The notes under the pieces were generated by a model. That model saw only the letters and a list, made by a program, of their open reading frames with translations, did no database searches and was not told where the DNA came from. Both the position numbers and the translations under genes were made by a program. 22,669 nt of DNA, from positions 1-22,669 of the forward strand of contig JAANSK020255829.1 in NCBI GenBank assembly GCA_011763485.2. The letters are read 5' to 3'. The DNA is from Isoetes engelmannii. Lineage: Eukaryota > Streptophyta > Lycopodiopsida > Isoetales > Isoetaceae. Below are positions 1 through 8,064 of the stretch, one piece after another; position 1 is the first letter of the stretch, and the number at the start of each line of letters is the position of its first letter.

Positions 1-435
1 TTTTGGATCATTGGATCCTGGCATATACCAAGCATTATACCAAATCAAGAGCCCACGATTTTACACATCAGCCCCCCGTATTCTAAGATGCTCCCCTAAG
101 GTTATGAAATACACGGAACAGCAAAAAAAAACCATTGCGTTTTGTCCAGACGTAACAGGAGGCAAGAAATTGAAGCCCAACACAGCCATAGCCGGAGCCA
201 CGAGAGCTGTGGACACAGGAACTCCGTTCCCAAAGAAATCTACATGCCCTGCTCTTCACCTGTAGGAGGAATTCATCATTCCAAAGAGAGAGAGAAGATT
301 GCAAATAAGGAAGAATTTGGATTACAATGCAACCAGAGATACAAGTCCTACAGAATCCGCTGCAGACTAAAATTCAGCAAAGAAACATGCTCGTGGGATT
401 TGAACCCACTAATCCTTGCAATCTAACATAGACAA
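1..435. other. Intergenic left edge, no supported gene
   Basis: No reading frame here resembles a protein I know. Read on the minus strand, the stretch alternates pyrimidine-rich runs (TCTCTCTCTCTTT near 280-295) with ACAG|GTGAAGA-type junctions, so it may be a leader or intron region of a gene lying off the left edge. A tRNA-like T-arm and one copy of a duplicated 33-nt segment lie inside and are listed separately. Which strand is used, if either, cannot be told from the sequence. Confidence 0.4.
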
Positions 436-472
436 TTATAGAAAATAGATGCCCTGTTCTTCACCTGTAACA
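236..472 (-). repeat. Direct repeat pair, 33 nt (236-268 and 440-472)
   Basis: Two copies of a segment with the core ATGCCCTG(C/T)TCTTCACCTGTA lie about 204 bp apart in the same orientation. The 21-nt core differs at one position and the flanks are weaker. On the minus strand each copy reads (C/T)TACAG|GTGAAGA(G/A)CAGGGCAT and follows a T/C-rich tract, so each looks like a 3' splice site plus the start of an exon. The function is unknown. Confidence 0.6.
393..409 (-). other. tRNA-like T-arm / pol III B-box
   Basis: On the minus strand, GTGGG TTCAAAT CCCAC forms a perfect 5-bp stem with a 7-nt loop. It contains GGTTCAAATCC (396-406), which fits the B-box consensus GGTTCRANNCC exactly. No convincing A-box or cloverleaf precedes it (higher coordinates), so this is not an intact tRNA gene. 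It may be the remnant of a tRNA-derived SINE head or a chance match. Confidence 0.35.
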
Positions 473-550
473 ATCCACAGATGCAACAAAGAGGCATAAA
501 GAATCAGAAGGTAAAATGAGGAAAGAATGAACTCCGTGACATTTGAGGCA

Positions 551-690
551 TTCCAGAGCTCCGCTCTGCTGGTTCTGGCCTCCCGCCTGCACCCCAAACC
601 CACCCGACTGAAACCCTTGATTCCAGAGCTGCCTTCTGCCAGACTTGGCCGCCTACCTACATCCCAAACCCACCCGACTCCTGGCTTCAA
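551..690. repeat. 70-bp imperfect tandem duplication, two units
   Basis: Units 551-620 and 621-690 both begin TTCCAGAGCT and both carry CCCAAACCCACCCGACT at the same offset. The period is exactly 70 bp. The middle of the unit has diverged by substitutions without length change, so the duplication is not recent. It stays open in several frames, but no frame gives a recognisable protein. Confidence 0.75.
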
Positions 691-804
691 GCTCTGGCCG
701 ACTTTAGTACGCCCATATGGGTCATCGTTGTATCGATCGTGAAGCATATACCATCTGTTGTTGCAGAAGCAAAGAAGTCTTTTCTGCGACGAAGAATTTT
801 TGGG

Positions 805-905
805 GCTTAAGCTAGGGTTTAAGCTAGGGCTCCTCGATCTGCCCTCAGGCTCTGTACCTCGCCGCTGCTCCTCGCTCTCGTCCTCCTCGCCATAGCCAGA
901 CGGAG
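805..905 (-). promoter_or_regulatory. Telo-box and purine-rich leader-like stretch
   Basis: On the minus strand, AAACCCTA (813-820), the plant telo-box, lies inside a doubled CCCTAGCTTAA motif. It is preceded by a GAGGAGGACGAGAGCGAGG purine run (around 866-890). Telo-boxes near purine-rich leaders are common around transcription starts of plant housekeeping and translation genes. I see no convincing coding exon next to it, so the promoter/5'UTR reading is an inference. Confidence 0.35.
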
Positions 906-1008
906 ACCATGTCTTCCCGCTTTTAGTAGGCAACGTGGGCGCACCCTGCTCTGCTGCTATTCGCGCACCATGCAAACCCAGGGGCAAAACAAAAACCCCT
1001 CCCCCCAA

Positions 1009-2085
1009 AATCGGCCCACCATTACCAAAACCTTACCCCTCACCTAATTTGGGGGGCCTTCTGGCTATAGGAAAGGAGAACCATCCTTTTGTACTTGTTG
1101 CTGCATTCGGACAATTTAGAAGATCAATTGTCGTGTTCTTTTCTGGTCATCGATGCGTACCCTAGAACGCATGGCTTGACACCGCATACCCATGAAAGAA
1201 CAATGTTGGACCATGGTCCACCATTGGCAATCCTCCCTTAATGCCCTCAGGCCAAGCCGTTGTCTACACGATGGCATTATTCCTTAGGGTAGAAATGACA
1301 AGCTAGCGTACAATGTTCTAGAGTTAATGTCTGAAGTGTTAGGTTTGGAAGCATGTTGGACTACTGAGGGAGGACATTTTTTGCTGCTGCTATTTCATTG
1401 CTTTCATAAGGTCTAAGGATAATCCTTTGCTTACAGTAATTGTGTTCCTTGACATTCACATTCGTTTCACCTATGCATCCTTGATATGGAGCTAAGTAGC
1501 TTGCTTCTTGCATCATCCAAGGCAACTTATTACCACGTATGATGTAAATGGAGAATAACCTGGAACATCAGTAATTTCTTTTCTGTTTCGGCCAAAGCCT
1601 ATCATTGCCATCTTTCACGTCAATTTATTCTAATCCTAACTACCGATACTTCCACCCTCTTTTGTCAATTAGTATGCAAATATCCTCTTCAGCCTCTATG
1701 CCAAGGACTGGCATCTAATTATTTGCCTGTTGTCTCTAACTTGTAAGACCAGGCAAATATTTGACTTTCACTACAATTACATTGGGGAAATTTTACAAGA
1801 TACCATTTCTCACCCCATATTCGTGACACTTTATGAAGCAACATAAGAGTCTGCTATTCATGTTCACGAAATCACGAACTTTTGCACAGCTGTGAAAGCA
1901 CTGTACCCAAAAAATGGTATGGAACTCCATGCCATCCCAATGTGAGGGAGCACAGAATCTCGTATCCAAAATGAACTTTAAAAATTCTATCAACTTTTCA
2001 TACACAACCGTGCATCATCAACCATCTTCAAAAAGAAGATTCCTGCTTTGCGTTAAGGTGGACTATCTCTTACAGGGAAAAACAT
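1009..2085. other. Intergenic stretch, nothing recognised
   Basis: No coding region, RNA gene or mobile element is recognised. A perfect 14-bp palindrome TGGACCATGGTCCA lies at 1207-1220 and a 10-bp palindrome CACAGCTGTG lies near 1887-1896. The part nearest 2085 should hold the 3'UTR and polyadenylation region of the BRCT gene, but no single site can be chosen. Confidence 0.5.
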
Positions 2086-4838
2086 TTAATCACATTCATT
2101 CAATAAAAAGGAAAGAGGAGGATACTTTGACAAGTCAAGCTGATGGACCACAATCCCTCTATACAGGAACTCAGTTGAGTAGATCTTCATGCCTGTCGTG
2201 TGATTTTTCATTTATGAAGGAATAGTTTAACTTCTTATGGCCAAATTCTTGTTATTTCTACATGAAACAAAAACTCAAGGACAAGCTGAAATCACCTTTA
2301 TTAAGAAGTGGCTTGCATATTTTGTAGTCCTCTTCGCAGGAAATCACAAAATAGCCACGTTCACCATTTCGTTTCTTCAAGACAGGTAAATTGGCATCCA
2401 AGACCTGAAACACTTTTATCTGAATTAGTCTTGCACATAAAAGTATTTCAATTATAGCATGAAACCATAATTCTTTGAAAGGTCTCACCTGTTAACAAAT
2501 GCTTGGAAAACATCCAAAAGATTTAAAACTTTATTACCTTGCCACCTGCAGCCGTAATAATCAGTTGAAAGTTCTCTGGTTTTGCATTTGGAGTTATGTA
2601 CACCGTAATATTCTGCATGTCATTAAAAAATCATATCAGTAATCTTAAAACCAAAACACAAGAAGATGGATTATTGATTAAACATTTCAGAACTGAAAAA
2701 TAGTAACTGTCAACCTGAAGAAGAGGTTTCTGCAAGGCTGCTGCCAGCGTTCTCCTCATGCTAAATCCTAATTCCTTCTCTTTTTTTAGGTCTTCTAATA
2801 TAAATGTTTTTGCATCAAGAAAACAGCATGCCAGGGCACAGCTTTCTAGCCATGAAACCGTTACAACCAGCTTCCCTGCAGCCATGCATTCCAGCATATT
2901 TCCAGTTCGCATAAACTTGTCCACAACAAAATGCGTGCAATCTGAAGGCTTTGTTGCCAAATAGCCACCTAACTTTTCCAATATCTGCTCATTGCAATTA
3001 CATACTTGATCACGCTATTATGAACAAGGCATAAAGTGAGCTAATTGTTGATATCTTACCTTCTTTTGGCGCCTAACAATATCTTTTCCTAGGCCATGAC
3101 TAAATAGGACGCGAAAACTCCCAGGTTCATGCCTGCACTGCCTCTCTCTTAAACTGCTCCTTACACTATGAATAGCAGGTGACACCTTCTTCTTTCTCCT
3201 AGTTATTATCGGCTCATTGGCGCCAACGTCTTTACTTTTCAAAAATCTTCTTTTCAAAGTAGCAGATTGCATGTTCTTGCTTGATGATTGATTTCCCTCA
3301 AAATGAATAGTGTTTTTTCCATCAATTACTTTTGTATCAACTTTGCTAAGGCCAGTATCTCTAATGCTGGCGTGCATTGTTTTATTTTGATGCTTTGGAT
3401 TTCCCTTTGAATAGGTCAAAGCTTGATATCCTGTTGCATCTATGCAAGTAGTTTCTGTGCAGCATTCTGAAACTGGAACTTCTTCACAAGTCAGATCTTC
3501 CTTTTCCTTGGGCCCTTCCTTCCTTTTCCGGGGTTTAAACTCATTAGTGTCTTGCCTTCTCTTTGGCTTCCTGCCTGTCATAATGTTAGGATCTGTTTGT
3601 TTCTCAACATTGTTTATTATGCCCTGGTCCTGCTGACTGTCAACAAATTCAAACACCCCAACTGGATCCGTCCTGTTCTTTTCTTCTACAACCTGCAACA
3701 GTGCTTGGGGCGTTCTCTTTACTAATCCCTCCTGAAGCATAGGTTGTTCCTTGTAACTAACTTCCTGTGAATGATCAGCACCATTGAGCCATGCCAACTT
3801 TTCCACCATCATAAAAGCATTTGCTTGGGACTCTTCACCAGGTTCTTGAGAGTTTAAATAGCTCAAATCATTGCATGCGGAGGGATACTTTATTTCCTCT
3901 CCGCATACTTGTGCTATTAAGGGTTCTTCAAATGTAAGCTTTCTGCTTCTTCTGGAGATTTGTGAAAATGTCGGTGCAGGACCTTGTAATGCATTTTCCG
4001 AGCTGTGAGGCAGTTTTACATTGTCCTCTTTATCCATATCGGTTGTCCTCCTGTTGTTTGATGAGACTGGAGGTAAATTCTCTAACATTAGCTTCGCAGT
4101 TAGAGGAGTATTGAGTATGTTGTTCCTCTCTCCCAATGAAGCATGAGCCTCACTGATATCATCTGCTGTCTTAGCAGAAGTAGTCCAGGCACATATATCA
4201 TGTGAACACGTCATCTTTGAAGCAACATGTTCTGACCCCAATTGACACGAATTTGAGCTGTCGACTGAGCCAGATGCCTTTGTTACTTTGGGTAAATCCT
4301 GTTGTGAAGCTACATTTCTTCTATTACACATATCCATCTCCCTCCCACTTGAAGTTTCTGTCATGAAAGTTAAACGTTAAGTGAGATTTTATGCTTTCTT
4401 TCAAGCTGCAACGCATAACTACAAGGTTGATTTTAACATCTCTCGTAAAAGCCACTCTAACACAATTTATAGAAGGCTGAGATCTAAACCTTTTGAATCT
4501 GCAGTGTCGTGCTGAATAAGGGAAACTTCTTGAAAATCCTCAGTGGATGCATCCGAATCAACTACAATCCCTCTCAAAATTTCTTCGCCTGTACTAGCAG
4601 CAGGGAAGCTGCTAGGTTTTTTTTCTTCTTCGTCCTTCCTAATGTGGATGGACGAATTGTTCAAATCATCTTCAGTATCAGAAAGCAATTCCGTGTCTCC
4701 AGACGCCGCTTCTTCAACATCTGTTCCACTATCCTGTGATTCTTGAAGCTCAGGATTCTCGTCTAGAATCTGCGTACATGCTTCTTGAGACCAGTTGATT
4801 ATCTGCGTCTGATCAACGGCCTCCTGGGACCAATCCAT
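2086..4838 (-). CDS. Tandem-BRCT protein, plant PTIP/MDC1-like
   Basis: This is probably a nuclear DNA-damage adaptor whose C-terminal BRCT pair would bind phosphopeptides. Six exons (4838-4490, 4357-3060, 2984-2715, 2612-2538, 2404-2296, 2192-2086) with GT-AG introns join in frame to 735 codons plus stop. ATG 4838 is the first in-frame start. Residues 1-38 hold five SQ/TQ sites with a doubled WSQEA motif, an ATM/ATR-type SQ/TQ cluster. Next comes an acidic part with SDTED. YLNSQEPGEESQANAF (about 283-298) resembles a motif I recall from plant homologues. Lys/Arg stretches (about 379-400) suggest a nuclear-localisation signal. BRCT1 (about 529-615) shows VLFSHG, KLGGYLA and VSWLESC, and BRCT2 (about 640-725) shows VYITPNAKPE, AAGGK and YFVISCEED. 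The layout closely follows the MDC1/PTIP C-terminus. The phosphate-binding Ser is kept (S536), but the usual Lys is Asn (N578). Family assignment is firm; function is by homology only. Confidence 0.9.
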
Positions 4839-4842
4839 TATT

Positions 4843-4860
4843 TCAGTCTGGTCTCGACAT
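4843..4860 (-). other. Five-codon uORF before the BRCT start
   Basis: ATG at 4860 opens a five-codon frame (MSRPD) whose TGA at 4845-4843 ends four bases before the main ATG at 4838, in a different frame. If the transcript begins further upstream, ribosomes would meet this start first and reach the main ATG by leaky scanning or reinitiation. The transcript start is unknown. Confidence 0.4.
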
Positions 4861-5093
4861 ATTATTTTGCATTCAACAAATATTAGGGCGCTTCAAATAT
4901 TAAGAAGGAAAAGGGGTAAATGGAGGACATTACGCATTTGGCCCGGCCGTGTGTTTTGGCATGCAAAAAAGAGGTCAATGTCGTAAAAACAGGGTGCCTT
5001 CAATTCAGCCCACGAGGCCAATGACGTCTGCCACGTGACAACAATTCTTTAAGAGAATGTTGACCTGAAATTTCCACTTGACATTCTGTACAA

Positions 5094-5186
5094 GGGAATG
5101 TCTCTTCATGAGACATTTCAAGGATGGAAACACTGACGACGCCGCAGTGTTGACATTCCTGGAATGTCTCATGAAGAGACATTCCC
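5094..5186. repeat. Hairpin 1, 42-bp stem with 9-nt loop
   Basis: Arms 5094-5135 and 5145-5186 are reverse complements at 37 of 42 positions, including a perfect outer 24 bp that starts GGGAATGTCTCTTCATGAGA. The loop is ACGACGCCG (5136-5144). Size and a stem with few mismatches fit a MIRNA-like foldback or a small MITE. There is no expression evidence and the strand is undetermined. Confidence 0.75.
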
Positions 5187-5243
5187 GTTACGTGAAAACA
5201 GGTTAGGTTCAATTTTGTTGCAAGTAAAAAAACTCAAAATGCG

Positions 5244-5342
5244 GGGTAAACTCACATAATGTTGGGTAAACATTTCAGAATCGCTGGGTAAACGCTCAGA
5301 ATCGCTGGGTAAATGCTGGTCTTCACTGGATCAGTGGGTAAA
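5244..5342. repeat. Five GGGTAAA boxes spaced about 21 bp
   Basis: GGGTAAA begins at 5244, 5264, 5286, 5307 and 5336, spacings of 20, 22, 21 and 29. The middle two units share CAGAATCGCTGGGTAAA. The array occupies the core between the inner inverted repeats, about 400-500 bp upstream of the BRCT start. It is either a decayed minisatellite or a phased protein-binding array. Confidence 0.65.
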
Positions 5343-5600
5343 ACCTCTGATCTTCGCTGCCCGCCAAGAATTGCAGCCGCCAAGAACGGAGCAGGAAAAA
5401 TAGGGTTAACTTTTGTGAGATTTCAGGTTTAGAACTTTACCATGTGGCGGGGCGCTATTGGACACGGGGACAGAATTGAACCTAACCTGCTTTTACGTAT
5501 TTCCACTTGACATTCTGCAATTTCACCTGAAATTTTTATGGATAATCAATCGATGGACGACACGTGGCACTGAATTGAAGGCACCCTATTTTCACGTTGC

Positions 5601-5704
5601 ACGAATGGCAGTGTGCCTTAAATTCCGGCGTGTCAGAATTGCCTCCGTGCTGTCGCGTGTCGGCACTTCTTCCACGCCGGAATTTAAGGCACATTGCCAT
5701 TCCT
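5601..5704. repeat. Hairpin 2, about 42-bp stem
   Basis: Arms 5601-5632 and 5673-5704 pair at 30 of 32 positions with the core GTGCCTTAAATTCCGGCGTG. The pairing continues inward less perfectly (AGAATTGCC with GGCACTTCT), leaving a loop of about 17 nt. The core GTGCCTTAAATTC is one base off GTGCCTTCAATTC of the outer repeat pair, so the hairpin appears related to the surrounding cluster. Confidence 0.72.
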
Positions 5705-5793
5705 GTATACAAGATTGTTCGCTCGCCAATTGTTGGTCTATTTCTCAATTGAACCCTTGATTCGGCGAATATTGCTTTATGCAAATTAACGGT

Positions 5794-5799
5794 CACGTG
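5794..5799. promoter_or_regulatory. G-box CACGTG
   Basis: This is a CACGTG palindrome within GGTCACGTGGACG. Two more lie at 5032-5037 and 5561-5566 inside the inverted-repeat cluster. The G-box is the classic plant bZIP/bHLH site. Three in under 800 bp upstream of the BRCT gene could be regulatory, but two are part of repeats, so this is only suggestive. Confidence 0.3.
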
Positions 5800-6045
5800 G
5801 ACGTTAAAATAACATCTATCTATATTAATGTCAAATTAAATATAAGTGAATTATTTACCAGAACTTCATGGGCAAATTTCGATGGTGCAAAATAGACAAT
5901 ACGAAACACGACTTAAACACAATGCTCTAGAAAAAAAACCAAGCCAATGGTAGCACGTTGCCATGCTGGAATGAAGCAGCGTGGACTGCCATGCCGGAAG
6001 GAAGAGGAGGAAAGGGAAGAAAAGAATCATGTTGATAGCAAAGGA

Positions 6046-6150
6046 GATAAGATAAGATAAGATAAGATAAGATAAGATAAGATAAGATAAGATAAGATAA
6101 GATAAGGTAAGGTAAGGTAAGGTAAGGTAAGGTAAGATAAGATAAGATAA
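6046..6150. repeat. Pentanucleotide microsatellite GATAA/GGTAA, 21 units
   Basis: The array reads (GATAA)12 (GGTAA)6 (GATAA)3 without interruption. The interior block of six GGTAA units indicates that a single A-to-G change was spread by slippage. Long minus-strand frames across it (SYLILSYLTLPYL-type) are an artefact of a repeat that lacks stop codons. Confidence 0.95.
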
Positions 6151-6212
6151 GACACTAGCAAACCCCCAGCTTTGACCCAAAGCACCCTAGCCTGCTCTAT
6201 CAGCCAGCACAC

Positions 6213-6394
6213 TAGTTCCTTAGCAATGTGGTCTAGAGTTGGAGACCGTCCAGAATCGCACTCGGTTTGTTGGGGGTCAAATCCCAACAGATGCAATGTA
6301 AGGTGGTTGGGAGTAGGGTCCAATCGAGCAATGTAGTGTGATGTGTGATCACATGTCCAGTTGGATGCTGCCTAGTGGCGTGATGTTAAAACTA

Positions 6395-6437
<43 letters not shown>

Positions 6438-6451
6438 CCTACCTATCTACT
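6213..6451 (+). mobile_element. tRNA-derived SINE candidate with CTAT tail
   Basis: TAGCAATGTGG (6221-6231) matches the pol III A-box TRGCNNAGTGG at 10 of 11 positions, and GGGTCAAATCC (6274-6284) matches the B-box GGTTCRANNCC at 10 of 11. The start-to-start distance is 53 nt, as in tRNA genes. GTTGGG/CCCAAC makes a T-arm-like stem round the B-box. About 110 nt of tRNA-unrelated body follow, ending in a CTAT simple-repeat tail. This order (tRNA head, body, short-repeat tail) is the SINE plan. No target-site duplication was found, so the 5' end is set only by tRNA geometry. SINEs code for nothing and use a partner LINE's enzymes. Confidence 0.6.
6395..6451. repeat. Tetranucleotide microsatellite (CTAT)n
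   Basis: About eleven perfect CTAT units are followed by degenerate CTAC/CTAT units to about 6451. It lies directly at the 3' end of the SINE candidate and is probably its expanded tail. Confidence 0.93.
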
Positions 6452-6703
6452 TACTTTAACGGCCTTTTCCTAAGCCTCTTCTTAAGCGCAGAGATTTCCT
6501 CCTGCTTAGATTTACAGTTGAAGAATGCCTTGTGTGAAGAGCAAAAATTGCATCAAAGCAAGAAAAGGAAAAACCTCTGACCACCAGAAACCAGGGCACC
6601 ACAAGCGACCAGGGCCACAACAAACTACCAATCACGCTTCTGTCGGCATGAAGATAGAACAAATGCATCGTGTCTCCACTCCACAACTTTTTGTTTTTAT
6701 ACC
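6452..6703. other. Short intergenic stretch with minus-strand TATA-like box
   Basis: No gene is recognised. On the minus strand, TATAAAAA (about 6701-6694) lies just past one end of the 300-bp direct repeat and could be a promoter element of that repeat. A short CCAGGGC(C)AC motif recurs near 6592 and 6611. Confidence 0.25.
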
Positions 6704-8064
6704 AAGAATAACATCTAATCCATCACATAAATCTAACTTACATTTACGGTTCATTGATTAGGGTTCACGATCAGAACTGGGGTTTCAGAATAGCTCTTAT
6801 AGAGATATGACACACTACCCCATCCGACCAGATGAAATATCTAGTTATCTACTCGAAATACCTCCTCCTAAAGAACTGATGCGGTCTCCATCTCTTGAGG
6901 CACTTGGGAGTAGGCACTCCACAGGCGCTCGTGCTCCTGGGGTGGTTGTGGCATGCAGTGTTGTCGAAGACGATCCTTGAATCAAAACTGTGGTAATAAT
7001 TTGACACAACATCAATACATACTAGCATCATATGGAGGCTCCTACAAGCTCAAACTCATGGGGGAGTTGACTGAGGGTAAGGGACTCCAGACAGTTCAGA
7101 CTGAGTTATCACAATGACTTCTGGCCATAGACAATACCTAGGGTTGACCAATCCATCGGCCCCTCCTGTGCAGACTTTGGAGATAGGCTGAAACAAGTTA
7201 TATGGTGATTGTAGCCTTCCGGAGATGCCATCTCATGGTATCACCCAATGAGACTACTCGTGTTGCATCTCCTCGATCCAATAAGACAGGAGAAGGACAA
7301 ATCCTCTTACAAAGACACTATGGTTCCATGGGCAACTAGAGAACCGTGCCGGCACACATCCATACTTGACTGAACTCCCCAAATGCCTCGCCAGGACGAC
7401 ACCTGCTACCTAGGCGAGTCAAGGCAGCACCTAAACCCAGAGAGTGTCGTATATGAAGTGTCAAACTATAAGCCTAGTCCACTATGAGGACCCCAGTAGC
7501 CTCACTCAACAGGTCCTCCCTCCAGTTCTCCATAGCACCTCCATTACCTGGTGCTCAATCACCACATATAACTTCCACAGCCAGGTGGGCTCTATGCACA
7601 GGTCGAAATATAATGGAAATTATAGGGTATAATCTAGAAGCATCATCTAATAATGGACTGTTGGGTCTCTACTCCTTCCCTCATACACAAGAGGTGCAAA
7701 CATGAGATCAAACATCGCCATATATATATATATATCAGATAACTTGATAATAAAAAGAATAACATCTAATCCTAATTACATACATCTAACTTACAGTTAG
7801 GGTTCATTATTTAGAGTTCCCGATCAGAACTGGGTTTTTAGAATAGATCTCCTAGAGATATGACGCACTACCCCATCCGGCCAGATGAAATATCTAGTTA
7901 TCTACTCAAAATACCTCCTCCTAAAGAACTGATGGGGTCTCCATCTCTTGCAGGCTCTTGGGAGTAGGCACTCCACAGGCTGATGCGCGCATGCTCCTAG
8001 GGTGGTTGTGGCATGCAATGATGTCGAAGACGATCCTTGAATCGAAACTGTGGTAATGATTTGA
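6704..8064. repeat. Direct repeats 301/310 bp flanking about 750 bp
   Basis: Copy A (6704-7004) and copy B (7755-8064) run in the same orientation, both from AAGAATAACATCTAATC to (A/G)ATTTGA, and share long blocks such as CAGATGAAATATCTAGTTAT. They are clearly alike but not identical, so the event is old. The intervening 7005-7754 has no recognisable coding region. A short non-autonomous LTR-type element (TRIM/LARD-like) would have this layout. However, TG...CA ends, a primer-binding site and a target duplication are not evident, so a plain segmental duplication or nested insertion into one repeat is equally possible. Confidence 0.6.
7720..7735. repeat. (AT)8 dinucleotide run
   Basis: An uninterrupted AT run lies about 20 bp before copy B of the 300-bp direct repeat. 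Confidence 0.9.

Larger units (their letters stand above)
4982..5704. repeat. Nested inverted-repeat cluster (MITE/foldback-like)
   Basis: Four copies of a related motif, consensus CGTGAAAACAGG followed by a variable 5-6 nt and TTCAATTC, sit in mirror order: plus at 4982-5008 and 5189-5218, minus at 5470-5499 and 5570-5596. The outer pair matches at 25 of 27 bases and the inner pair at 27 of 30. Outside the inner pair lie copies of TTTCCACTTGACATTCTG (near 5071 and 5501) and CCACGTG/CACGTGG (5031, 5561). A related core, GTGCCTTAAATTCCG, makes the arms of the hairpin at 5601-5704. No transposase is present. CAGGG ends hint at hAT-like MITEs, but pairing runs past them and no target duplication was found. 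Confidence 0.7.

Noticed and set aside
393-409. Possible complete tRNA gene
   Set aside because: Only the T-arm/B-box is convincing. No acceptor stem, D-arm or anticodon arm can be drawn at the right spacing.
436-1008. 190-codon minus-strand open frame
   Set aside because: Composition is low-complexity, it runs through the 70-bp tandem duplication, and no segment resembles a known protein. It looks like leader or intergenic DNA that happens to be open.
5244-5342. CRISPR-like array
   Set aside because: The repeats are only 7 nt with irregular spacers, the genome is eukaryotic and no cas genes are present.
6213-6300. Functional tRNA gene at the SINE head
   Set aside because: Both pol III boxes are present, but the acceptor stem and anticodon arm do not pair and a non-tRNA body follows.
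5866-6323. Minus-strand open frames with SYLILSYLTLPYL repeats resembling membrane proteins
   Set aside because: They are the translation of the GATAA/GGTAA microsatellite, which has no stops in those frames.
7005-7754. Coding region of a retroelement between the direct repeats
   Set aside because: Short open frames here show no protease, reverse transcriptase, integrase or gag-like motif.
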